DNA of 10,853 nt from an uncultured Ruminococcus sp. (lineage in GTDB: Bacteria; Bacillota_A; Clostridia; Oscillospirales; Acutalibacteraceae): NCBI GenBank assembly GCA_902773395.1, contig CACYEJ010000072.1, positions 1 through 10,853 on the forward strand. Direction: 5' to 3'. Below, one piece after another: positions 1 through 6,919 of this stretch. Made by a program: the position numbers and the translations under genes. The notes beneath the pieces were generated by a model that was given only the letters and a program-made list of their open reading frames with translations, was not told the origin of the DNA and did not search any database. Position 1 is the stretch's first letter. Every line of letters begins with the position of its first letter.

Positions 1-57
1 GATAAGGTAGAGTGTGATTTTGCAGATGATGAGTTTAAGTTTTCTGTAAAGCAATAA
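1..57 (+). CDS. C-terminal tail of an unidentified protein (partial)
   Basis: Frame 1 is open from the window edge and ends at TAA 55-57. It encodes 18 residues ending in DDEFKFSVKQ. A good intrinsic terminator follows about 75 bases later, which supports this as the end of a real gene rather than a chance open frame. The fragment is too short to assign a family. The acidic then basic tail has no recognisable motif. Confidence 0.45.
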   Translation, partial: DKVECDFADDEFKFSVKQ

Positions 58-133
58 GCAACCGATATAAAGGTATATATTGACGGAATTGATCTCAGGT
101 GTACAAAGAAAGTATACCATGTAAAAAAAGATT

Positions 134-177
134 ATCCCTATCCAAAAATGAAACTGTTTTCGGATAGGGATTTTATT
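134..177 (+). terminator. Intrinsic terminator after the left-edge gene
   Basis: A 10-bp perfect stem (134-143 with 162-171) is extended inward by four A-T pairs after one mismatch, and is followed by TTTATT. It lies downstream of the stop codon at 57 and fits a Rho-independent terminator for that gene. An A-run just before the stem could give weak function on the other strand, but no minus-strand gene needs it. Confidence 0.72.
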
Positions 178-307
178 GTGTTAAATTGTCATAAGCGTTA
201 TATTTTTAAATAAGAGTAATAAAAGAAAATCTGATGTTTATTTTTAAATGAATCTCAGTTGTTCACAAAAAGTTCAAAAAAAAGTAGGGGCGAATTGCAT
301 AATTTAC

Positions 308-336
308 TTGCAATTTCGCTGAAAAGACTGTATAAT
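308..336 (+). promoter_or_regulatory. Sigma-A-type promoter for the kinase-like gene
   Basis: The -35 element is TTGCAA (308-313), followed by a 17-base spacer and a perfect TATAAT (331-336). Transcription would start near 343, about 228 nt upstream of the start codon at 571. A weaker alternative lies closer to the gene: TTAACA at 475-480 with TAAAAT at 499-504. Confidence 0.68.
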
Positions 337-342
337 ATATTC

Positions 343-570
343 AATGGATATTTTAACTCATAACAGAATATTTTATTGTGATTGTTTAATATGTCAGTGT
401 TCATATGCCTAAAACGCAGGAGAATACGGCTTTAACTGAAAATGATATTTAAAATTATAGTGATTGATTAAACATTAACAAGACAGTACACAGGAGTTTA
501 AAATTTATCTTGTATCTATTTATCTGAAACGTTTACCGTAACAGAAATTTATTTATAAAGGAGAATAAAT
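343..570 (+). promoter_or_regulatory. Long 5' leader of the kinase-like gene
   Basis: About 228 nt separate the predicted start of transcription from the ATG at 571. I see no protein gene here, only chance mini-frames such as a 14-codon one at 391 without a ribosome site. A weak stem TCAGT/ACTGA (393-397 with 435-439) encloses a purine-rich segment. I recognise no riboswitch class. The ribosome site AAAGGAGA (557-564) is strong and well spaced. Confidence 0.35.
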
Positions 571-1326
571 ATGAGTTTAGAGAATGCTATTGTTATCGCC
601 GAGAGAGAGAAGAAGACGATTTATCGTGTGGACGATACAGCCGTTAAGGTTTTTGACAACGACTTTTCAAAATCCGATATTTTGAACGAGGCACTCAATC
701 AGGCTAGGATTGAGGAAACTAACCTCAATATCCCCGGCATTCGTGCAATTAATATGATCGACGGCAAGTGGGCAATCGTGTCCGACTTTATTGAGGGCGA
801 TACCCTTGAGAAGCTTATGAAAGATAATCCTGAGAAGTTTGACGAGTACCTTGAGCTTTTTGTTGAGCTTCAGATTGTTGTTCATGAGCAGAAGCAGCCG
901 CTTCTTAATAACCTCAAGCTCAAGATGAGAAGAAGAATTGCAGAGTCTGGTCTTAACGCTACTATTCGTTATGAGCTTGATACTCGTCTGGAGTCTACAC
1001 CTAAGCACAACAAGGTTTGCCACGGCGACTTCAACCCCTCTAATATCATTATTACATCTGACGGTACTCCGTATATCCTTGACTGGTCTCATGCTACACA
1101 GGGTAACGCTGCTGCTGACGCTGCAAATACTTACCTCTACTTTAAGCTCAGAGGCGAAGACGAGACAGCAGACAAATTCCTCAAGCTCTATAGCTTGAAG
1201 AGTGATACAGCAATCCAGTACATTCAGAAGTGGCTTCCAATCGTTGCTGCTGCTCAGTCTGTTAAGGGCAACCCTGCTGAGAAGGAAATGCTCCTTAAAT
1301 GGGTTGACGTTGTTGAGTATGAATAA
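571..1326 (+). CDS. Aminoglycoside phosphotransferase/choline kinase-fold protein (TIGR02172-like)
   Basis: This 251-residue cytosolic protein has the APH-type kinase fold. Visible motifs are a candidate ATP-binding lysine in AVKVF (K26), the catalytic-loop signature HGDFNPSNI (H151, D153, N158) and the metal-binding ILDWSHA (D171). The N-terminal nucleotide loop is short and lacks the usual glycines. The family includes aminoglycoside, choline and sugar kinases. Single-gene context and length fit the clostridial 'TIGR02172' phosphotransferases, whose substrate is unknown, and nothing indicates antibiotic resistance. The start is set by AAAGGAGA seven bases upstream. Codon use is strongly biased (AAG, GCT, CTT/CTC preferred) like glnN downstream, which suggests high expression. 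It is monocistronic, with its own promoter and terminator. Confidence 0.82.
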   Translation: MSLENAIVIAEREKKTIYRVDDTAVKVFDNDFSKSDILNEALNQARIEETNLNIPGIRAINMIDGKWAIVSDFIEGDTLEKLMKDNPEKFDEYLELFVELQIVVHEQKQPLLNNLKLKMRRRIAESGLNATIRYELDTRLESTPKHNKVCHGDFNPSNIIITSDGTPYILDWSHATQGNAAADAANTYLYFKLRGEDETADKFLKLYSLKSDTAIQYIQKWLPIVAAAQSVKGNPAEKEMLLKWVDVVEYE

Positions 1327-1472
1327 TAAGGTGTGAAAGCGGTCTTTTTACCGTGAGTATATTGTCGTTCGTCCTTGCCGACAGCTCATTGCATAGGGGA
1401 ATTGGCAATCATAAAATCGTGCTTAGCTATTGAAAAATTAAACATGATCTGTCAGTGCGGATGTCCTGACAT

Positions 1473-1519
1473 AACTGCTCCTCCCCGTTGGTAAGTTTTT
1501 ACAGGGAGGAGCAGTTTTT
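1473..1519 (+). terminator. Strong terminator of the kinase-like gene
   Basis: A perfect 13-bp stem (1473-1485 with 1504-1516) is rich in CTCCTCCC/GGGAGGAG and is followed by more T residues. It lies 146 bases past the stop codon of the kinase-like gene. The convergent PAP2 gene ends just beyond it. Read on the minus strand the hairpin lacks a following T-run, so it is mainly a plus-strand terminator. Confidence 0.85.
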
Positions 1520-1539
1520 ACAAGTTATGAAAATGTTTT

Positions 1540-2043
1540 TTAAAGAATGTAAAGAAACAAGACCGACATTACTACCGCATACAAAAATCCGGCTGCTGCA
1601 TCTCGTGGGAAATGTACTCCGGCGACTATTCTCGAAAGACCTATCAGCATTGAAGCCGCCAAGCAAACAATTCCTAGTGGAACGTTAATATAAAAAACAG
1701 CCATTGCAATTACTGCGGCACTTGCGGTGTGTCTGCTCGGAAAAGATTTACCCTTAGTGGATTTGTGCATGAGCGGCTCTATTTCCAAACATTCATAAGG
1801 TCTTTGGCAGTTGACGAATATTCGGATAATAGTAACAGTTACAAATACACCAAGCGGTACGGTAATACATCTCAGAAGCCGTTCGTCATTGTTAAAAATC
1901 AAGCTCAGAAGAAGTATCGGATACGAGATAAATACGAATATAGGAAGTACTTTATAAATAAACTTAAACGTGAGTAACCGTGACTTTCGTGCAGTGGTAA
2001 ATGATTTTATTTTATCATACTGTGTTTTGTTATATTTCAACAT
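1540..2043 (-). CDS. PAP2-superfamily membrane phosphatase
   Basis: This 167-residue integral membrane protein carries the three acid-phosphatase motifs in order. They are R-x6-RP (R74...R81-P82, with Arg where the consensus has Lys), PSRH (102-105) and SR-x5-H-x3-D (S137-R138, H144, D148). H105 and H144 are the expected catalytic histidines. Hydrophobic segments near 31-50, 58-78, 106-119, 121-137 and 149-167 suggest about five membrane spans. The family dephosphorylates lipid phosphates such as phosphatidic acid, phosphatidylglycerol phosphate or undecaprenyl pyrophosphate, and the substrate cannot be read from sequence. GAAAGGAA (2053-2060) lies upstream of the ATG, and a consensus promoter precedes it. 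It stands alone and converges on the kinase-like gene. Confidence 0.9.
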   Translation of the reverse strand: MLKYNKTQYDKIKSFTTARKSRLLTFKFIYKVLPIFVFISYPILLLSLIFNNDERLLRCITVPLGVFVTVTIIRIFVNCQRPYECLEIEPLMHKSTKGKSFPSRHTASAAVIAMAVFYINVPLGIVCLAASMLIGLSRIVAGVHFPRDAAAGFLYAVVMSVLFLYIL

Positions 2044-2084
2044 ATTGCGAAGTTCCTTTCGGAAAATTTACTGTAGTCGAATTT

Positions 2085-2114
2085 ATTATAGTTCATTTTG
2101 GTTATTGGTGTCAA
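2085..2114 (-). promoter_or_regulatory. Consensus promoter of the PAP2 gene
   Basis: Read on the minus strand: perfect TTGACA (2109-2114), an 18-base spacer and perfect TATAAT (2085-2090). Transcription would begin near 2078, giving a leader of about 35 nt before the ATG at 2043. Confidence 0.8.
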
Positions 2115-2164
2115 TACTTTTGAAGAATAGGATAAAACACGCTGCGTAATTTGCTGAAAAAGGG

Positions 2165-2193
2165 TTTACATTTGCTTTAATATGTGATAAAAT
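2165..2193 (+). promoter_or_regulatory. Promoter for the yerC-methyltransferase-hslO group
   Basis: TTTACA (2165-2170), a 17-base spacer and TAAAAT (2188-2193) point rightward, divergent from the PAP2 promoter. The leader would be about 110 nt. It contains CGCAGA/TCTGCG arms that can pair (near 2223-2275). A second TATAAT at 2284-2289 has no convincing -35 partner. Confidence 0.6.
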
Positions 2194-2312
2194 TTTAGTA
2201 CACTAAATTTTAAAAGATTAAACCGCAGACAGTATAATTCGACTTTTTTAGATTGAGTGATGTCTTTCTGCGATATATGAGAATATAATATAAAAGGTAG
2301 GAGTTTAAGAAA

Positions 2313-2630
2313 ATGAATGCGAACTTGAACGAAGAAAATTTAAAGTATTTGTTTAAAGCTATTACCACACTTGAAACAATAGAGGATTGCCGTAAATTTT
2401 TTGAGGATCTTTGCACTGTGCCTGAGCTTAAAGCAATGTCGCAAAGATTAATGGTAGCAAAAATGCTCAGCGAAAAAACTGTATACAGCAAGATTGTTGC
2501 CGAAACAGGGGCTTCCACAGCTACAATAAGCCGTGTAAACCGTTCTCTTAATTATACTAGCTGTGACGGCTATGCCCTTGTGTTTGATAGGTTGAAGGCA
2601 CTCGAAGAAGACGAAAAGGGTGAGGAGTAA
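2313..2630 (+). CDS. YerC/YecD-family TrpR-like DNA-binding regulator
   Basis: This 105-residue all-helical protein has the layout of the YerC/YecD family, small Gram-positive relatives of the Trp repressor. The section from EDLCTVPELKAMSQRL (31-46) onward matches the family core. The helix-turn-helix lies near 57-80, with TGASTATISRVNRSLNY as the recognition part. The family is inferred to bind DNA as a dimer; its ligand is not established, and no tryptophan gene is present here. AGGAG (2299-2303) sits nine bases before the ATG. The stop codon overlaps the next start by one base, so it is probably cotranscribed and translationally coupled with the methyltransferase. It may autoregulate the divergent intergenic region, which is inference only. 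Confidence 0.88.
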   Translation: MNANLNEENLKYLFKAITTLETIEDCRKFFEDLCTVPELKAMSQRLMVAKMLSEKTVYSKIVAETGASTATISRVNRSLNYTSCDGYALVFDRLKALEEDEKGEE

Positions 2631-3376
2631 TGTCTTACGGCGTTTTCGCAGAGTTTTACGACGGACTTACCCGCAATGTGGATTATCAGGTAAAGGCTGA
2701 TTATATATGCGAAATTTTTAAGCGTTTTAACCATAATCCTGAATGTGTGCTTGACCTTGCCTGCGGTACGGGTACGCTAACTATTGAGCTGAAAAAACGT
2801 GGATTTGATATTTACGGGGTAGATGCGTCAGCCGAAATGCTCTCGCAGGCTCAGTTTAAAGCTGCTGAGGAAGAACTTGATATTTTCTTTCTGAATCAGA
2901 AAATGCAGTCGCTTCAGCTTTACGGATTGATTGATACTTGTATTTGTACGCTCGACAGTATTAGCCACCTGCAAGGAAAAAGCGAGGTTACGAAAGCCTT
3001 TCAAAAACTTTCTGCTTTTACGGAAGAGGGCGGATTATTTATATTTGACGTGAATACTGTATATAAGCATAGTCAGATTTTGGGAAATAACTCCTATGTT
3101 TACGATACAGACGAGGTGTTCTGCGTTTGGAGAAATACGTATGATAAGAAAGATAACAGCGTAGAAATTGAGCTTGATTTCTTCATTCCGGATAATAATG
3201 ATTTATACGTAAGAAGCTCAGAATGTTTTAAGGAATATGCGTATTCTCTTCATGAGGTGGAAAAAATGCTTTTTGAAAACGGCTTTGAGGTTTTGGGAAT
3301 GTACGATGATATGAGTTTTGAACAGCCTAAAGAAGATTCACAGAGAGTAACATTTGTTGCAAGAAAACTAAATTAA
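2630..3376 (+). CDS. Class I SAM-dependent methyltransferase
   Basis: This 248-residue protein has the Rossmann methyltransferase fold. Motif I is VLDLACGTGTLT (40-51), the acidic end of strand 2 is YGVDAS (62-67) and the motif IV region is DTCICTLDSISHL (102-114). A C-terminal beta-rich part (about 155-235) resembles the YqeM-like group of small-molecule methyltransferases, but the substrate is unknown. The ATG shares its A with the preceding TAA, and the ribosome site is the GGGTGAGGAG inside the regulator's last codons. hslO follows 30 bases later without a terminator, so the three genes look like one transcription unit. Confidence 0.88.
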   Translation: MSYGVFAEFYDGLTRNVDYQVKADYICEIFKRFNHNPECVLDLACGTGTLTIELKKRGFDIYGVDASAEMLSQAQFKAAEEELDIFFLNQKMQSLQLYGLIDTCICTLDSISHLQGKSEVTKAFQKLSAFTEEGGLFIFDVNTVYKHSQILGNNSYVYDTDEVFCVWRNTYDKKDNSVEIELDFFIPDNNDLYVRSSECFKEYAYSLHEVEKMLFENGFEVLGMYDDMSFEQPKEDSQRVTFVARKLN

Positions 3377-3393
3377 TTTGATATAAAAATGAA

Positions 3394-3398
3394 AGGAA
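3394..3398 (+). promoter_or_regulatory. Ribosome site that fixes the hslO start at 3407
   Basis: AGGAA lies eight bases before the ATG at 3407 but inside the reading frame if the upstream ATG at 3389 were used. The ATG at 3389 has only A/T-rich sequence before it. The shorter start is therefore preferred. Confidence 0.75.
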
Positions 3399-3406
3399 TA
3401 CAAAAT

Positions 3407-4375
3407 ATGTCTAATGATATAAAAAATAATTCACAAGAAATCTATGCAGATGAAAATGCCCCAAAGCATCAGGATAAGCTGATTCGCTGCATTACATCAG
3501 ACGGTGCAGCTATTGCAATTGCTGCTGATACAACCAATATTGCTTATATGGGCAAGAAGCTTCATCATACGTCAAGCGTTGCTTCGGCGGCTCTCGGCAG
3601 AACGCTTACTGCTGCTTCGATTATGGGCGTAATGCTTAAACAGAGTAATGCCGCTGTTACCGTCAGAATTAACGGCGGCGGTCCTTTGGGTGCAATTGTG
3701 GCAGTTGGCGACAGCAAGGGAAATGTTCGTGGCTACGTTGAAAATCCGCAAACAGAAACGGAGTATTATCCCAACGGCAAAATCAATGTTGCAAAGGCAG
3801 TAGGTAAGGACGGCGTAATTAATGTAATGCGAGATTACGGTACAGGTGAGCCGTATATTGGAGTTTGCCCTCTTTTTTCTGGGGAAATCGCAGAGGATAT
3901 CACAAGCTATTATGCCGTAAGTGAGCAGATTCCTACGGTGTGTGCATTGGGTGTTCTGATAAATAAGGAGGACGGCGAGCTGCTTCTTTCCGGAGGTATG
4001 CTTATTCAGCTGCTGCCAGGAGCTACAGACGAAACTATTACTAAGATTGAACAGAACATCACAAAGCTGGAGCCTGTCACAACGATGCTTGCTAAGGGTA
4101 TGTCTATTCTCGATATGTGCAAAAAGGCGCTGGACGGATACGAGGTTGAGGTTCTTGATGAGCAGCCGATTGATTACGTTTGCCGATGCAGCAAGGAAAG
4201 AGTGGTAAGAGCAATCTCTAAGCTTTCTGATGACGAGATACGTTCTCTTGCTGATGAGAAAGGCTATGCGGTTGCAAATTGCCATTTCTGCAATAAAAAT
4301 CACAGATTTACAAAGCGAGAGCTGGAGGATATTATCAGTGCCAGAGCTGCCGAAAGAGCCAATGCTCAAGAGTAA
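3407..4375 (+). CDS. hslO: Hsp33 redox-regulated molecular chaperone
   Basis: This cytosolic holdase chaperone becomes active when its zinc-binding cysteines are oxidised. The 322-residue product has the family length and order. The N-terminal core begins near residue 25 (KLIRCITSDGAAIAIAAD), with conserved stretches RINGGGPLGAI and RDYGTGEPYIG. It ends in the zinc redox switch, CRC (C259, C261) and CHFC (C292, C295), all four cysteines present. The start at 3407 is chosen over an in-frame ATG at 3389 because the ribosome site lies between them. It follows the methyltransferase by 30 bases and probably belongs to the same operon. I see only a weak hairpin at its stop codon, so where the transcript ends is unclear. 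Confidence 0.96.
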   Translation: MSNDIKNNSQEIYADENAPKHQDKLIRCITSDGAAIAIAADTTNIAYMGKKLHHTSSVASAALGRTLTAASIMGVMLKQSNAAVTVRINGGGPLGAIVAVGDSKGNVRGYVENPQTETEYYPNGKINVAKAVGKDGVINVMRDYGTGEPYIGVCPLFSGEIAEDITSYYAVSEQIPTVCALGVLINKEDGELLLSGGMLIQLLPGATDETITKIEQNITKLEPVTTMLAKGMSILDMCKKALDGYEVEVLDEQPIDYVCRCSKERVVRAISKLSDDEIRSLADEKGYAVANCHFCNKNHRFTKRELEDIISARAAERANAQE

Positions 4376-4500
4376 AGACGGATTGTCCGCTTACCAATTT
4401 AGCTAAAGGGTCAGCCTCAATTGATAGACTATTCGATTTGAAAAAAATGTAATATAAAATTTAAACGTGATTTTGCAATATGTTTGTAAAAAATTGACTA

Positions 4501-4529
4501 TTGACTTATTTTAAAATTGGGTTTATAAT
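4501..4529 (+). promoter_or_regulatory. Promoter of glnN
   Basis: TTGACT (4501-4506), a 17-base spacer and perfect TATAAT (4524-4529). Transcription would begin near 4536, leaving an 80-nt leader that holds the attenuator hairpin. The -10 also forms one arm of a possible A-T stem (see the findings), so an upstream start cannot be excluded. Confidence 0.65.
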
Positions 4530-4543
4530 CTTAACTGTAAACA

Positions 4544-4559
4544 ACAGCAACGGCGCTGT
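4544..4559 (+). promoter_or_regulatory. Hexaloop stem competing with the glnN leader terminator (ANTAR-site-like)
   Basis: ACAGC (4544-4548) and GCTGT (4555-4559) form a five-pair stem closing a six-base loop, AACGGC (4549-4554). ANTAR-domain antiterminators are known to bind paired hexaloop hairpins with A at loop position 1 and G at position 4, and this loop has both. The loop and 3' arm reuse bases 4550-4559 of the terminator's 5' arm, so the two structures exclude each other. Regulation by such a protein is inferred; none is encoded in the window. Confidence 0.5.
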
Positions 4560-4595
4560 GGACGTGAAAAGATGTCCTCAGTGCCGTATTTTTTT
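4550..4595 (+). terminator. Intrinsic terminator in the glnN leader (attenuator)
   Basis: Bases 4550-4565 pair with 4572-4587 (16 positions, one T-T mismatch, two G-T wobbles) around the loop GAAAAG. An A and seven T residues follow (4589-4595). It lies between the predicted promoter and the glnN ribosome site, so it would stop transcription before the gene unless disrupted. No gene upstream ends nearby (hslO stops 175 bases earlier), which favours a control role over a plain end-of-gene terminator. Confidence 0.8.
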
Positions 4596-4601
4596 ATTTA
4601 T

Positions 4602-4607
4602 GGAGGA
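4602..4607 (+). promoter_or_regulatory. Ribosome site that fixes the glnN start at 4616
   Basis: GGAGGA begins six bases after the attenuator T-run. It is only about three bases from the ATG at 4610 but nine from the ATG at 4616, so the second ATG is the better start. Confidence 0.75.
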
Positions 4608-4615
4608 AGATGATT

Positions 4616-6709
4616 ATGGCAAATGTACCTGAGCTGTTCGGCAGCCTTGTTTTTAATGACAGAACTATGAAGGAAAGACTTCCTAAGCAGACATATAAAG
4701 CACTCAAAAAGACAATAAAAGACGGTCAGCCACTTGATATTAACGTTGCTAATATTGTGGCTAATGCAATGAAGGATTGGGCAGTTGAAAACGGCTGCAC
4801 ACACTTTACTCACTGGTTCCAGCCGATGACCGGCGTTACTGCTGAGAAGCACGACAGCTTCATTAATCCTACCGAGGACGGCAAGGTTATTATGGAGTTC
4901 AGCGGCAAGGAGCTCATTAAGGGCGAGCCTGATGCTTCAAGCTTCCCTTCGGGCGGTATTAGAGCTACATTTGAGGCTCGTGGCTATACAACATGGGATC
5001 CGACTTCATACGCTTTCATTAAGGACGGTTCACTCTGTATTCCTACTGCTTTTTGCTCTTATACAGGCGATGTTCTCGATAAGAAAACTCCGCTGCTCCG
5101 TTCAATGGAGGCAATCAGCAACGAGGCTGTAAGAGTTCTCAGACTTTTCGGCGACACAGAAACAACCAGAGTAATTACAACTGTAGGTCCTGAGCAGGAG
5201 TATTTCCTCATTGATAAGAAAATGTTCGATTCCAGAAAGGATCTTACATACACAGGCAGAACACTTTTCGGTGCTCGTGCACCAAAGGGTCAGGAGCTTG
5301 AAGACCATTACTTCGGTAAGATTAAGGACAGAGTTTCCGCATTTATGAAGGATCTTGACGAGGAGCTTTGGAAGCTTGGCATTTATGCAAAGACAAAGCA
5401 CAATGAAGTTGCACCGGCTCAGCATGAGCTTGCTCCGATTTTCACTACAACAAACCTCGCAACAGATCATAATCAGCTCACAATGGAGATGATGAAGAGA
5501 ATTGCTAACCGTCATGGTATGGAGTGTCTTCTCCACGAGAAGCCGTTCGCAGGTGTAAACGGCAGCGGTAAGCATAATAACTGGTCTATCAGCACTAATG
5601 AAGGCAAAAATCTTTTGAACCCCGGCAAGGATCCGTTCAATGATCATCAGTTCCTTTTGTTCCTTGTTGCTGTAATCAAGGCTGTTGACGAATATCAGGA
5701 TTTGTTGAGAATCTCTGCTGCATCAGCAGGCAATGATCATAGACTTGGCGCAAACGAAGCACCTCCGGCTATCGTTTCAATGTTTATCGGTACCGACCTT
5801 GAAGGCGTTTTGGAGGCTCTTGTTGCCGGTCAGGATTATAAGTCGGATTCCGATAATAAGCTTATGACTGGTGTTGAGGTTCTTGCAGATCTGAAAAAGG
5901 ATACTACCGACCGTAACCGTACTTCGCCTTTTGCATTTACAGGCAACAAGTTCGAGTTCCGTATGCTTGGTTCCAACGACAATATTTCCTGCCCGAACAT
6001 TATGCTCAATACAATGGTTGCAGAAGAGCTGTCGCAGTTTGCCGATGAACTGGAAAAAGCTGAGGATTTCGATTCAGCAGTTGTTGAGCTCATTAAGAGA
6101 ACCTATCTTGAACACAAGAAAATTGTATTCAACGGCAACAACTATGCACCTGAGTGGATTGTAGAGGCTGAGAGAAGAGGCTTGATGAACCTTCGTACAA
6201 CTCCGGCTGCACTTGCACATTACATTGACGAAAAGAACGAAACTCTCTTCAAGAAGCACAAGATCTACAGCACAGCAGAGCTTCATGCACGATATGAGAT
6301 CCTCCTTGAGAATTACTCCAAGGTAATTAATATCGAGGCATTGACTATGATTGATATGGCAAAGAAGGATATCATTCCGGCAGTATCAAAGTTTGTGAAA
6401 GTACTTGTTGACACTGCAAGTGCGAAGAAAGCACTTTCTGCTGATATTCCCTCTGAGCTTGAGGTTGAGCTTGCTACAAAGCTTTCAAAGCTTCAGCTCT
6501 GCTTCTCAAAGAGAATTGATAAGCTTGATGCAATTCTCTTAAAGGCTGCCGATATCTCAGACGGTCAGGAGCTTGCAAACTTCTACGCTGACGAGGTGTT
6601 CCCGGCAATGCAGGAGGCAAGAGTTGTTGCAGACGAGATGGAAATGTCGATGGACGCAAAATATTGGCCGTATGCTTCTTATGGTCAGATGCTTTACAGC
6701 GTAAAGTAA
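4616..6709 (+). CDS. glnN: Glutamine synthetase type III
   Basis: This enzyme makes glutamine from glutamate, ammonia and ATP, the entry point of ammonium assimilation. The 697-residue length is that of type III (GlnN), far longer than the roughly 450 residues of type I. Active-site blocks appear in order: VGPEQEYFL (190-198), [11 protein letters not shown] (264-274), [10 protein letters not shown] (315-324), SAGNDHRLG (370-378) and [18 protein letters not shown] (432-449). The N-terminal [19 protein letters not shown] (about 64-82) is typical of this type. The start at 4616 is set by the ribosome site. Codon use is strongly biased (AAG, CTT, GCT), which implies high expression. It is monocistronic, with an attenuator in front and a terminator behind, so control is probably at transcript elongation. 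No glutamate synthase or ammonium transporter gene is nearby. Confidence 0.97.
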   Translation: MANVPELFGSLVFNDRTMKERLPKQTYKALKKTIKDGQPLDINVANIVANAMKDWAVENGCTHFTHWFQPMTGVTAEKHDSFINPTEDGKVIMEFSGKELIKGEPDASSFPSGGIRATFEARGYTTWDPTSYAFIKDGSLCIPTAFCSYTGDVLDKKTPLLRSMEAISNEAVRVLRLFGDTETTRVITTVGPEQEYFLIDKKMFDSRKDLTYTGRTLFGARAPKGQELEDHYFGKIKDRVSAFMKDLDEELWKLGIYAKTKHNEVAPAQHELAPIFTTTNLATDHNQLTMEMMKRIANRHGMECLLHEKPFAGVNGSGKHNNWSISTNEGKNLLNPGKDPFNDHQFLLFLVAVIKAVDEYQDLLRISAASAGNDHRLGANEAPPAIVSMFIGTDLEGVLEALVAGQDYKSDSDNKLMTGVEVLADLKKDTTDRNRTSPFAFTGNKFEFRMLGSNDNISCPNIMLNTMVAEELSQFADELEKAEDFDSAVVELIKRTYLEHKKIVFNGNNYAPEWIVEAERRGLMNLRTTPAALAHYIDEKNETLFKKHKIYSTAELHARYEILLENYSKVINIEALTMIDMAKKDIIPAVSKFVKVLVDTASAKKALSADIPSELEVELATKLSKLQLCFSKRIDKLDAILLKAADISDGQELANFYADEVFPAMQEARVVADEMEMSMDAKYWPYASYGQMLYSVK

Positions 6710-6746
6710 TTTTTTGAAATTTAATGTTAGCTTGACTTTGTTATAG

Positions 6747-6785
6747 AAAAGCAGCAGGATATCTTAATGGTGTCCTGCTGCTTTT
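6747..6785 (+). terminator. Terminator of glnN
   Basis: A perfect 13-bp stem, AAAAGCAGCAGGA (6747-6759) with TCCTGCTGCTTTT (6773-6785), lies 38 bases past the glnN stop codon. Its 3' arm ends in the T-run. Confidence 0.85.
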
Positions 6786-6798
6786 GAAATGTGCAGAC

Positions 6799-6827
6799 TT
6801 GACACAAATCGAATTTCAGTGTAAAAT
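6799..6827 (+). promoter_or_regulatory. Upstream promoter of the PHP-ogt pair
   Basis: Perfect TTGACA (6799-6804), a 17-base spacer and TAAAAT (6822-6827) lie directly after the glnN terminator. Transcription would begin near 6834, about 86 nt before the PHP start codon. Confidence 0.7.
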
Positions 6828-6860
6828 ATATATGTGCGATAAGATATAAAGCGAATTTCC

Positions 6861-6869
6861 TGTTATAAT
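6861..6869 (+). promoter_or_regulatory. Possible second, extended -10 promoter for the PHP-ogt pair
   Basis: TG-T-TATAAT is a full extended -10 element. A matching -35 is weak (AAGATA at 6841-6846). It would start transcripts near 6876, inside the leader of the first promoter. Confidence 0.4.
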
Positions 6870-6907
6870 TGCACATTCGAAAGCTAGAATTTATTCTACA
6901 GCAAAGC

Positions 6908-6912
6908 GGAGG
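6908..6912 (+). promoter_or_regulatory. Ribosome site that fixes the PHP start at 6920
   Basis: GGAGG lies seven bases before the ATG at 6920. The open frame extends back to a TTG at 6869, but that start has no ribosome site and overlaps a possible -10 element. Confidence 0.8.
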
Positions 6913-6919
6913 TAAAGAT

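Noticed and set aside
81..108. Possible promoter TTGACG with TACAAA after the left-edge gene
   Set aside because: Spacing is 16 bases, the -10 is poor, and it would read directly into the terminator at 134-177.
391..435. Fourteen-codon upstream frame in the kinase-gene leader as a leader peptide
   Set aside because: No ribosome site precedes it, and it has no codon run suggestive of attenuation.
527..540. A cre-like site (TGAAACGTTTACCG) in the kinase-gene leader
   Set aside because: It resembles the catabolite-response consensus but is one base short between the half sites, so the core CG is misplaced.
3572..4369. Minus-strand open frame of 265 codons opposite hslO
   Set aside because: It lies wholly within the well-supported hslO gene on the other strand and shows no domain or ribosome site.
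4372..4394. Hairpin over the hslO stop codon (CGGA-TTG-TCCG with GTAA/TTAC)
   Set aside because: The stem is short with an internal loop, and no T-run follows. It is not a convincing terminator.
4398..4407. Ten-base palindrome TTTAGCTAAA upstream of glnN
   Set aside because: It is short and A/T-rich in an A/T-rich spacer, with no second copy, so chance is likely.
6869..6919. Longer start (TTG) for the PHP gene
   Set aside because: There is no ribosome site, and it overlaps an extended -10 element. The ATG at 6920 has GGAGG at ideal spacing and begins just before the first metal motif.
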